Assembly: GCF_020991475.1 (NCBI RefSeq)
Contig: NZ_JAJMPA010000001.1
Coordinates: forward strand, 620,001-684,000
Source of the DNA: Pedobacter sp. MC2016-14
GTDB taxonomy: Bacteria; Bacteroidota; Bacteroidia; Sphingobacteriales; Sphingobacteriaceae
Length of the DNA stretch: 64,000 nucleotides
Direction of reading: 5' to 3'
Shown here: piece after piece, positions 35,038 to 42,747 of the stretch
Position numbering within the stretch: the stretch's first letter is position 1
How the letters are laid out: each line of letters opens with the position of its first letter
The notes under the pieces: generated by a model
Databases searched by the model: none
What the model was told of the DNA's origin: nothing
Seen by the model: the letters and a program-made list of their open reading frames with translations, nothing else
Position numbers and translations under genes: made by a program

Positions 35038-35102
35038 CTAAAATAGGAAAAATAATAGTTATTGCAATCGGTTGCATTTTTAATTTTGATTCTCTATCTT
35101 TC
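35038..35102. promoter_or_regulatory. Divergent GH35-like/GH43 promoters around operator 2
   Basis: For the GH43 gene, TTG (35072-35074) is 20 bases from TATCTTTC (35095-35102). For the GH35-like gene on the minus strand, TTG (35067-35065) is 19 bases from TATTTTAG (35045-35038). Each TTG is part of an operator half-site. An extra TAATTTTG lies at 35081-35088 as an alternative -7 element. Confidence 0.55.
35062..35077. promoter_or_regulatory. LacI-family operator 2, between the GH35-like and GH43 genes
   Basis: TTGCAATCGGTTGCAT shares the 14-base core TGCAATCGGTTGCA with operators 1 and 3. It is centred about 75 bases from the GH35-like ATG and 59 from the GH43 ATG, in a 134-base divergent gap. 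Confidence 0.8.
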
Positions 35103-35128
35103 AGCTTCTAACCAAATGATCTCCAACC

Positions 35129-36775
35129 ATGAGAAACTGCTTTTTACTATTTTTTATTTGCTTAACATTTGAGACTTCAGCACAGTCTAAATTTATAAAT
35201 CCTGTTCTTTCAGGGTTCTACCCAGACCCGAGCGTAACCAAAGTAGGCCCAGATTACTATTTGGTCAACTCTACCTTTTCCTACTTTCCCGGCATTCCTG
35301 TTTTCCATAGTAAGGACTTAAAAAACTGGAAGCAGATTGGCAACGTTATAGACCGGCCAACACAAATGAATTTTTTGGGCGATGCGGTTACCAGGGGCTT
35401 ATTTGCACCTTCCATCAACTATCGTAACGGAACTTACTATGTAACCTGTACACTGATTGACCGCAAGGGCAATTTTGTAGTTACCGCAAAAAATCCAGCT
35501 GGTCCCTGGAGTGATCCCGTGTGGCTGCCCCAGGTAAAAGGAATTGACCCCTCTTTGTTTTTTGACACCAACACGGCATACATTGTTTACAACAGCGACG
35601 CCCCAGATAACAAGCCTCTATATAGTGGACACCGCACCATAAGGGCATATGAATTTGACCTCACAACATTAAAAGTTAAAGGCGAAGAAAAACAGTTGGT
35701 AAATGGTGGGGTAGACTTAAGTAAAAAACCTGTTTGGATAGAAGGCCCACACATCTTCAAAAGAGCCGACTGGTATTATTTATGTGCTGCAGAAGGTGGT
35801 ACATCCGTAAACCATTCGCAAGTAATTTTTAGAAGTAAATCAGCCACAGGACCATATGTTCCCTACGAAAACAACCCAATACTAACCCAGCGAAATTTAG
35901 ATCCCAGCCGTAAAAACCCCATAACTTCTGCTGGTCATGCTGAACTTGTGGAAGGACCGGATGGGAAAACTTATGCCTTATTTTTAGCTGTAAGACCATA
36001 TGAAGGTGACTTCTACAACACAGGCAGAGAAACATTTATTGCACCAGTAAAATGGACAAAGGGATGGCCAGTTATAAATCCCGACTTCGAGGCACTGCAG
36101 TACAGTTATCCTATGCCATTTAAAGAAGTAAAACAAAAAAATACAGCTCCGCAGAATGGGAATTTCAGTTATAGGATTGAGTTTAAATCGTCCCTGGATC
36201 CTGCACTTTTATTTTTAAGAACCATAGACAGCAGCTGGTATAAGCTGGATAAAAGTAATGGATTAACTTTAAATCTATTGCCAGAAACCTGCATGGGTAC
36301 AGGAAATCCTGCCTTTATTGGAAAACGCCAGCAACACCAGGTTTGCACAGCCAGCACTTTATTGAACTTTAGCCCAAAAAACGAAAGTGAAAAAGCAGGA
36401 ATGCTCATCTTCCAGAATGAATATCATTTCTATTACCTCTGCAAATCAGTAGACAAAGGACTTGAGGTATTGCAGCTTTATAAAGGAAGCCCGCAGACCA
36501 AATCAATGGACTTGCTGAGTCAATTAGCCATTGAAAAACACATAGGGGAGCTTCAATTAAAAATTGAAGCCAAAAATGATAAGTACAATTTTTATTATGC
36601 AACTGCACCTACGCAATGGAAAACGTTAAAAGAAGGAGTTGATGGCAAATTTTTAAGTACCAAAACGGCGGGTGGTTTTGTTGGCTCCCTATTTGCGTTG
36701 TATGCCACCTCATCTGGACAACCATCGACAAATAAAGCTTCTTTTAAATGGCTTGACTACAGTGGAGATGAATAA
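35129..36775 (+). CDS. GH43 glycosidase with C-terminal concanavalin-like domain (beta-xylosidase type)
   Basis: The 548-residue protein has a short signal peptide (ends TSAQS) and a five-bladed GH43 propeller: FYPDPSV with base Asp33, GIDPSLFFD with the pKa-tuning Asp, and VWIEGPHIFK with the acid Glu. The C-terminal about 200 residues (from RIEFKSSLDPALLF) resemble the beta-sandwich of GH43 beta-xylosidases. Substrate would be beta-xylosyl or arabinofuranosyl ends of oligosaccharides in the periplasm. It is a single-gene unit read rightward from operator 2. Exact specificity cannot be told from sequence. Confidence 0.88.
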   Translation: MRNCFLLFFICLTFETSAQSKFINPVLSGFYPDPSVTKVGPDYYLVNSTFSYFPGIPVFHSKDLKNWKQIGNVIDRPTQMNFLGDAVTRGLFAPSINYRNGTYYVTCTLIDRKGNFVVTAKNPAGPWSDPVWLPQVKGIDPSLFFDTNTAYIVYNSDAPDNKPLYSGHRTIRAYEFDLTTLKVKGEEKQLVNGGVDLSKKPVWIEGPHIFKRADWYYLCAAEGGTSVNHSQVIFRSKSATGPYVPYENNPILTQRNLDPSRKNPITSAGHAELVEGPDGKTYALFLAVRPYEGDFYNTGRETFIAPVKWTKGWPVINPDFEALQYSYPMPFKEVKQKNTAPQNGNFSYRIEFKSSLDPALLFLRTIDSSWYKLDKSNGLTLNLLPETCMGTGNPAFIGKRQQHQVCTASTLLNFSPKNESEKAGMLIFQNEYHFYYLCKSVDKGLEVLQLYKGSPQTKSMDLLSQLAIEKHIGELQLKIEAKNDKYNFYYATAPTQWKTLKEGVDGKFLSTKTAGGFVGSLFALYATSSGQPSTNKASFKWLDYSGDE

Positions 36776-36791
36776 TTTATAAATAAAAAAA

Positions 36792-36815
36792 CCTGACTAA
36801 CGTGAGTTAGTCAGG
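36792..36815 (-). terminator. Terminator closing the lacI-SDR-GH115-GH43 operon
   Basis: CCTGACTAAC (36792-36801) pairs perfectly with GTTAGTCAGG (36806-36815) around a 4-base loop. On the minus strand it is followed by seven T residues, 17 bases after the GH43 stop at 36833. It could also stop the convergent GH43 transcript, though that side lacks a T-run. Confidence 0.85.
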
Positions 36816-36832
36816 CCTACAAAATGCAAAGA

Positions 36833-37933
36833 TTATTTTACTATTGGTTCAATCAATTTGATCGTGCCATCCCCATTGTGCGATAATTCAGTTACTTTGA
36901 TATTTCTTAAATGTGTTTTATTGGAGATCTCGGTATCGTGATAAAAAATATACCACTTGCCTTTTACCTCTATGATGGAGTGGTGAGTGGTCCAGCCCTG
37001 CACAGGATTCATAAAGGTTCCCTGATAAGTGAAAGGGCCGTAAGGACTATCTCCTACTGCCGAAGCCAGAAAATGAGTGTCGCCTGTAGAGTATGTAAAA
37101 TAGTATTTACCATTGTACTTGTGCATCCAGCTGCCCTCAAAAAAACGTCTGTCATGATCTTTAGTCAGCAATGGTTTACCAGCTTTATCCAGGATCTGAA
37201 TGTCTTTTACGCCACCGTCAAAACTTAACATATCTTTACTCAGCTTGGCCACCTTAGCCGGAATTGCAGGCTCTTCTTCTTTTCCTGAATCTGTTTTAGA
37301 TCCATTCGCGTCATATTTTCCATTATTCCAACGCTGAAGTTGTCCGCCCCAGATACCGCCAAAGTACATATAGCTATTGCCATCCGTATCGGTAAACACT
37401 GCCGGATCTATACTTAAACTACCTTCCATAGGTTTAGGTTCCGCTTTAAATGGGCCTGCAGGATTTTTAGCTGTAGCTACGCCAATTCTAAATACGTCAT
37501 TTTTATCCTTAACGGGAAAATATAGGTAATACGTACCATTTTTATAAGCCGCATCCGGAGCCCAAAGCTGACGACCCGCCCAGGGAATATCCTTAACACT
37601 TAATGCTACACCATGATCCTTTACGGTTCCGGAAATACTATCCATAGAAAGAATGTGGTAATCTTTCATGTCAAAATGATCTCCGTTATCATTTTCCGTA
37701 ATTCCAGATTCCACGTCATGCGATGGATAAATGTAAATCTTGCCATCAAAAACATGAGCAGATGGATCTGCGGTATATATCTCTTTAATTAGTGGCTCAG
37801 AAAGAAACTTAGATTTAACTACAGTATCTTTTTGAACCGTCTGCACGGTTTTAGTGCTACTTTGCTGACAAGCACTTGTTAGGGCGATAGCCATGGCCAT
37901 CCATATGCCAGATTGCTTCAATTGATTCATCAT
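36833..37933 (-). CDS. GH43 lipoprotein glycosidase
   Basis: The 366-residue protein has a lipoprotein signal (LTSACQQ, Cys22) and a single GH43 propeller. Visible catalytic positions are the base Asp in YTADPSAHVF, the Asp in LSIDPAVFTD, and the acid Glu in RFFEGSWMHKYNG. The region QLWAPDAAYKNGTYYLYFP is typical of the family. It lacks the C-terminal sandwich of the other GH43 in the locus, so the two probably have different targets (xylosidase versus arabinofuranosidase type). It is the last gene of the operon lacI-SDR-GH115-GH43, three bases after the GH115 stop. ATG codons at 37933 and 37930 are both possible. Confidence 0.87.
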   Translation of the reverse strand: MMNQLKQSGIWMAMAIALTSACQQSSTKTVQTVQKDTVVKSKFLSEPLIKEIYTADPSAHVFDGKIYIYPSHDVESGITENDNGDHFDMKDYHILSMDSISGTVKDHGVALSVKDIPWAGRQLWAPDAAYKNGTYYLYFPVKDKNDVFRIGVATAKNPAGPFKAEPKPMEGSLSIDPAVFTDTDGNSYMYFGGIWGGQLQRWNNGKYDANGSKTDSGKEEEPAIPAKVAKLSKDMLSFDGGVKDIQILDKAGKPLLTKDHDRRFFEGSWMHKYNGKYYFTYSTGDTHFLASAVGDSPYGPFTYQGTFMNPVQGWTTHHSIIEVKGKWYIFYHDTEISNKTHLRNIKVTELSHNGDGTIKLIEPIVK

Positions 37934-37936
37934 ATA

Positions 37937-40801
37937 TTAAGGATTATAATTGGTTTCTGTATAAAAGGTTTCCGGCGGACCCAAGTAAGATGGTTTCAAG
38001 CCACCAAGATCCAGCACCAGCTTCTGCAAAACAACACCGGGATTAACCATCCAGTATTTGAGAACATGTTTCCCAGGTTTATCAATTGTCAACGATGTTT
38101 CAAATATTTTGATGCTATTGGCTACCGACTTCTCCCATGCTGCAGGGGTTTTGTAATCGGCACTAATGTTAATCATAATGGGTGTGGCATCGTCTACAGA
38201 TACGGCAAATTTTAATCCATCTGTATTTGTAAAATCAATTGTTGGAGATATATAGCTATGCAGCTTAAATGTCCCGGTCTGATTTAAATAAACAACATAC
38301 TCCAGGTGTGCAGAACTGGAATCAAGCTTTTGCGGCTGTATAGTAACTGGCGTTGCAATCATACCCCCTTCGGTCTTGCCATAACCTGGAATAGTTTTCC
38401 AAAATACTGGTCTTGAATTTACCGCTTTTGAATAGTGTACTGCCTCCATAGAAACATATCCGTTTTGAGCTACAAAGCCGCTGATTTTTTGATCTGCAAA
38501 CCTATTGTTGTCTATCGTTACGGGCAGCGTAATTTTAGAACCATCACTGCCGGTTACTAAAATTGACGTTTCTGTTTTTCCTGGAGGAGCCTTCAGCCAG
38601 TCAACCTTCAACCAAATCCTTTTTCCAGTATCCAAAGTACCCTTTAACGCATTTAATGTAACGTAAGCCGGCGCTTTAATATCATAGCCTAGCTTGCCCA
38701 CCCCTGTATGAAAGAGCTCAAGGTAATGTGACTGATTGGAATAATAATTAAAAGTTGGGAATGGTATGTTAACCTTAGCTTTTCCAAACCAGGCAAGATC
38801 AGTTCCTTCTATAGATAATCCCATTGCATTTTTACCAGCTGCAATGGTAAAAATTTTAGGCATGGAATTGGAATCAGGTTGTTGCCAATACGTGTAACCG
38901 ATATGCGTCTGATCCATCATGTGGTTCCATTTACCGTTTGCCATTACTTTATTGTAATAGTTGCTGATCTCCGCATCTCTTTGATAAAGATTTCTGGCCT
39001 TCTCAGCTAGTAAATTTGTTGCACTTCTACCCTGTTTAGCATATAGGTGATTTTTGGCGACAGCCAAATACAATGCATTTAAGTTAGCACTTGCTTCAAC
39101 AGGATGCATAATCAGCTGGTAAAACGCATCTTTCTGATCTGCAGGAATGCGGTTATATACTAAGCGCGCACGCTCTTCCAATACATTGAAATCTGTAACC
39201 ACCTGCTCAAACTCTTGATAATTAAGCAAGCTATACGTATTTTCATCCAATAACTCAGGCTTTCTTCTAGCATTGTATTTGAGGTATAAATCCTGAATTG
39301 CGGCTATCTCTATGGCATAGGTTTCTCCAAATTGTCTTGCTGCCCAATCTATACCATATTGTTTTAACTTTTCCGCAGGAATGGCATCGGGTGACCAGGC
39401 ATAATCCAGGAAAAATTCTATCGGAAACTCCATCGGCTTAAGGTCGCCCACGTTTACAATCCAAATTTGGTTTGCATTGTGTTCATAGGCCAGGTTCATC
39501 TGCTCCCAAATCTTTTGAATAGGGTTTGTATTTACCCATTTGTAATTTCTTGGGTCCCCCACATAATCAAAGTGGTAATAAATACCATATCCGCCAGTTC
39601 TGGCAGGTTCTCCAAGTTTCGGCAGCTTACGGATGTTTCCCCAGTTGTCGTCGCTAAGTAAAAGGGTAACATCATCTGGTACACGCATCCCTTTGTCATA
39701 GTAATCCTGAACCTCTTTATATAATGCCCAAATCTGAGGTGTTTGCGAGGCTGGTTTTTTAGTCACCTTTTCAATAATGCTGCGTTGGTCCTTAACTATT
39801 TTTTCCAGTAAGGTGGTAGCTGTACCTTCTGCCATTGGCTCATCGCCATCACCACGCATACCCACTGTTATAATTTGTTCTTTATCTGCTATTCTTTTTA
39901 AGCCAGTTTCCCAAAAAGCCTTTAATTGCTCCGGGTTCTGGTCGTAATTCCATTTTCCACCCTTATATCTTTTCCACTCGTCATGCGCCCGGCTTAGCGG
40001 CTCATGATGTGATGTACCCATAACCACTCCGTATTCATCGGCCATTACCGGATTCAACTTATCATCATCATTAAATGCACTTCCCCACATGGCAGGCCAT
40101 AAGTAATTACCTTTTAAACGCAGGATCAACTCAAATACTTTTTCGTAAAACTGATGGTTAAAGCCACCAAACTGCATTTTAGCCCATCCAGATAAAGCAG
40201 GCGCTTCATCGTTTAAGAATATGCCCCGGTATTTAACCGCAGGCGAGGCAATGACATGTCTCCCGCCAATAACGAATAAATTTTCGCTCTTTTTTACCGG
40301 TACGTCGGCCCAATAATACCAGGGTGATACCCCAACCTGATGAGACAACTCATAAATTCCATAAATTGTTCCACGCTTATCACTGCCCGCAATTACCAGG
40401 GCACTATCTACACCGGGCATTGGATTTATAACCACTTCAATTAAAGTACGCTCCCAGCTTCCGGCAATGCCAGCAACATCTATTTTACGGTTAGCAACCA
40501 GCTGGTCAATTACCTTACTTTGGCCAATGGTTCCTATAATAAGGGCCTTGCCAGCACTCTTGTTTACTAAAAGCTCTGGGGTAAGTCCGGTAACCTTCTG
40601 CAAATCTGTTTGCAGATCCCTTACAGCCCGGGTAACGCCAGGCCACTCGTTATCACTAATCACAATAGGGCTAACCCTACCTTTTGTTGCTACGGTAAAA
40701 CTACCTGAACTGTATTTTTTGGCGATAAAAGGGTCCGTTACTGCTGCAAAGCTAAGTACATACCCCAACAGCAAAGTTGCCGTAACGGTGGTTCTTTTCA
40801 T
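37937..40801 (-). CDS. GH115 xylan alpha-1,2-glucuronidase
   Basis: The 954-residue protein has a signal peptide (MKRTTVTATLLLGYVLSFAAV) shown here only by its ends MKRTTV and LSFAAV, an N-terminal alpha/beta domain (RAVRDLQTDLQKVTGLTPELL), a TIM barrel with YRGIFLNDEAPALSGWA, LKGNYLWPAMWGSAF and GMRGDGDEPM, and C-terminal helical and beta domains. These blocks are typical of GH115. The enzyme removes (4-O-methyl-)glucuronate from internal xylose residues of glucuronoxylan, providing uronic acid for UxuA. It lies 11 bases after the SDR gene and three before GH43. Confidence 0.9.
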   Translation of the reverse strand: MKRTTVTATLLLGYVLSFAAVTDPFIAKKYSSGSFTVATKGRVSPIVISDNEWPGVTRAVRDLQTDLQKVTGLTPELLVNKSAGKALIIGTIGQSKVIDQLVANRKIDVAGIAGSWERTLIEVVINPMPGVDSALVIAGSDKRGTIYGIYELSHQVGVSPWYYWADVPVKKSENLFVIGGRHVIASPAVKYRGIFLNDEAPALSGWAKMQFGGFNHQFYEKVFELILRLKGNYLWPAMWGSAFNDDDKLNPVMADEYGVVMGTSHHEPLSRAHDEWKRYKGGKWNYDQNPEQLKAFWETGLKRIADKEQIITVGMRGDGDEPMAEGTATTLLEKIVKDQRSIIEKVTKKPASQTPQIWALYKEVQDYYDKGMRVPDDVTLLLSDDNWGNIRKLPKLGEPARTGGYGIYYHFDYVGDPRNYKWVNTNPIQKIWEQMNLAYEHNANQIWIVNVGDLKPMEFPIEFFLDYAWSPDAIPAEKLKQYGIDWAARQFGETYAIEIAAIQDLYLKYNARRKPELLDENTYSLLNYQEFEQVVTDFNVLEERARLVYNRIPADQKDAFYQLIMHPVEASANLNALYLAVAKNHLYAKQGRSATNLLAEKARNLYQRDAEISNYYNKVMANGKWNHMMDQTHIGYTYWQQPDSNSMPKIFTIAAGKNAMGLSIEGTDLAWFGKAKVNIPFPTFNYYSNQSHYLELFHTGVGKLGYDIKAPAYVTLNALKGTLDTGKRIWLKVDWLKAPPGKTETSILVTGSDGSKITLPVTIDNNRFADQKISGFVAQNGYVSMEAVHYSKAVNSRPVFWKTIPGYGKTEGGMIATPVTIQPQKLDSSSAHLEYVVYLNQTGTFKLHSYISPTIDFTNTDGLKFAVSVDDATPIMINISADYKTPAAWEKSVANSIKIFETSLTIDKPGKHVLKYWMVNPGVVLQKLVLDLGGLKPSYLGPPETFYTETNYNP

Positions 40802-40812
40802 CTTATTGATCT

Positions 40813-41553
40813 TTAAAATCCTATAGAGTTCCCTCCATCAACCGGCATCACTACGCCAGTCACATATTTTGACGCCTGAGAGCAGAAAAAATAAACTGCT
40901 TCGGCTACGTCTTCCGGTTCCCCCATTTTACCCATTGGGGTCCTGGAAAAGACCTTATTCTTTCTTTCAGGATCTGCATCCAGCGCTTTTGCAGACATAG
41001 CTGTTTTTATAAATCCAGGCGCTACGCAATTGATGCGGATTCCTAATGGCGATAGTTCCGTTGCCATAGCCCTGGTCATGCCCTCTATGGCCGTTTTAGC
41101 GGCAGAATAGGCAATTACCTTCGGAATGCCGTATTGCGCCGCCATAGAGCTGATGTTTACGATACTTCCTTTCCCGGCTACCAGCATGTGTTTCACAACC
41201 TCCCGACTTACAGCAAATACTGAAGAGAGATTTGTTTGTATAACACTGGAAAAATCCTCGTCAGTCACCTCTACAAAAGCTTTTTTCATGTTGATCCCCG
41301 CATTGTTAACCAGGATGTCTATTTTTCCATAGTTTTCTTTAATCTCGTCAATTAATGCCGGAATAGCAGACAAATCCTGGAGATCCGCCACCCTATAACT
41401 GCACAATTCTCCAAATTCATTTGCGGCTGCTTTTAGCTTTTCCTCATTTCTACCAATAGCAAGAACCTGGATACCCTGTTCCACTAATTTTTTTGTAATT
41501 GCAAGACCTAAACCTGCGCCACCTCCTGTTACTATAGCAATTTGCGTACTCAT
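40813..41553 (-). CDS. SDR-family oxidoreductase, candidate fructuronate reductase
   Basis: The 246-residue protein is a classical short-chain dehydrogenase: TGGGAGLGLAI cofactor loop, NNAGINMKK, the catalytic Ser in IVNISSMAAQYG, the YSAAK Tyr/Lys pair, and PGFIKTAMS. The C-terminal GVVMPVDGGNSIGF fits the family. No conventional UxuB is in the locus, while UxuA is. The simplest inference is that this enzyme reduces D-fructuronate to D-mannonate, or acts on a related keto-uronate (KduD-like). The sequence alone gives only the SDR class. It sits between lacI and GH115. Confidence 0.8.
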   Translation of the reverse strand: MSTQIAIVTGGGAGLGLAITKKLVEQGIQVLAIGRNEEKLKAAANEFGELCSYRVADLQDLSAIPALIDEIKENYGKIDILVNNAGINMKKAFVEVTDEDFSSVIQTNLSSVFAVSREVVKHMLVAGKGSIVNISSMAAQYGIPKVIAYSAAKTAIEGMTRAMATELSPLGIRINCVAPGFIKTAMSAKALDADPERKNKVFSRTPMGKMGEPEDVAEAVYFFCSQASKYVTGVVMPVDGGNSIGF

Positions 41554-41578
41554 GGATCTCCTAATAATTAATGATGAT

Positions 41579-42604
41579 TTATTTTTTTCTGCTGGAAGAG
41601 GCCCTCACTATAAGTTCCGTATTAAGAATAACCGTACTGGTAAAGCTCAAATCTCCCTGACCATCTAAATGATTGATTAAAATTCTGGCGATATTTTCTC
41701 CCATTTCATTACCGGGATAGTTAATGGTACTGATGGCAGGTTCTGTAACCCGTGAAATCAGGTCATTATTAAAACCGATGATGGCAATATCTTCAGGAAC
41801 CCTTAGCCCGGCTGCCTTAAATAAAGTTAAGGCAAAAGCAGCAGAAGAATCATTGGTTGTAAATAGGCCATCAGGTAATTTATCACGTTTCAACACCTCC
41901 GATATCGCCTCTTGTACAGCCTGCTCCGTTAGTTCATTTGAGATAAACAATTCCGGGTCAAATGCAATATTGTGATCTTGCAAAGCACGTTTATAGCCCT
42001 CAAAACGATCTTTATAAACATTCCTTTCTACATTACCGGTAAGGTGCAAGATAGATTTGCAACCCTGCTCCAATAGATGTGCAGTTGCGTTATAGCCAGC
42101 CTTGAAATTATCGATCACAACTTTAGTTGCTTTAAGTCCTTCTGCAATACGATCAAAGAAAATAACAGGAATGTTTTTGCTGATCATCGTATCAAAATGA
42201 CTATAATCTCTGGTATCAGCAGCCAGAGAAACAATAAGGCCATCTACACGACTGTTAAACATGGTCAAAGCATTTGTCTTTTCCTTGGTTTCATGTTCAA
42301 AAGACTGGCTAATGATGAGATTATAGCCTGAATTGTTCAAAAGCTTTTCTATTCCTGATAAAACAGAGGAGATAAAAAGACTGTCCAGGCGTGGAACAAT
42401 TACACCTATTGTATTTGTTTTTTGCTTACGTAAATTACTCGCAAATTTATTAGAGCGATAGCCCAGTTCCGTTGCCAGATCAAAGATCTTTTTCTTTGTC
42501 TTTTTATTAATAGCAGGATGATCCTGTAAACCCCTGCTTACGGTAGTGGCAGAGATATTCAGCTTCTCTGCCAGATCATAAATTGTGATTTCCTTTTTTT
42601 GCAT
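41579..42604 (-). CDS. LacI-family transcriptional regulator of the xylan/glucuronate locus
   Basis: The 341-residue protein has a LacI helix-turn-helix at residues 5-25 (TIYDLAEKLNISATTVSRGL), the hinge-type segment YRSNKFASNLR, and a periplasmic-binding-protein-like effector domain (TIGVIVPRLDSLF; DGLIVSLAADT; GLFTTNDSSA). Three near-identical palindromes, including one 60 bases before its own ATG, mark probable operators at all locus promoters. Effector may be glucuronate, fructuronate or a xylo-oligosaccharide. The ATG at 42604 is used rather than a GTG at 42610. It leads the operon with SDR, GH115 and GH43 genes, so repression would include itself. Confidence 0.9.
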   Translation of the reverse strand: MQKKEITIYDLAEKLNISATTVSRGLQDHPAINKKTKKKIFDLATELGYRSNKFASNLRKQKTNTIGVIVPRLDSLFISSVLSGIEKLLNNSGYNLIISQSFEHETKEKTNALTMFNSRVDGLIVSLAADTRDYSHFDTMISKNIPVIFFDRIAEGLKATKVVIDNFKAGYNATAHLLEQGCKSILHLTGNVERNVYKDRFEGYKRALQDHNIAFDPELFISNELTEQAVQEAISEVLKRDKLPDGLFTTNDSSAAFALTLFKAAGLRVPEDIAIIGFNNDLISRVTEPAISTINYPGNEMGENIARILINHLDGQGDLSFTSTVILNTELIVRASSSRKK

Positions 42605-42639
42605 GCGCACAAGAGTTTCCCCGTTCTATATTTGTACGC

Positions 42640-42670
42640 CTAAAGTAGGATTAATTTTTTAGAATTGCAA
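42640..42670 (-). promoter_or_regulatory. Promoter of the lacI-SDR-GH115-GH43 operon
   Basis: On the minus strand TTG (42670-42668, inside operator 3) is 20 bases from TACTTTAG (42647-42640), one base off TAnnTTTG. The predicted leader is about 30 bases. Confidence 0.55.
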
Positions 42671-42682
42671 TCGGTTGCAATT
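42663..42682. promoter_or_regulatory. LacI-family operator 3, upstream of the regulator gene
   Basis: AATTGCAATCGGTTGCAATT has the longest symmetric flanks of the three sites and the same 14-base core. Its position 59 bases before the regulator ATG, over the -33 element, predicts autoregulation. Confidence 0.8.
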
Positions 42683-42747
42683 ATTAATTACATGATATAT
42701 TTGTTACCTGATAAAGCAAGTTTGGAATACAATATTGTTAAGTAAAC

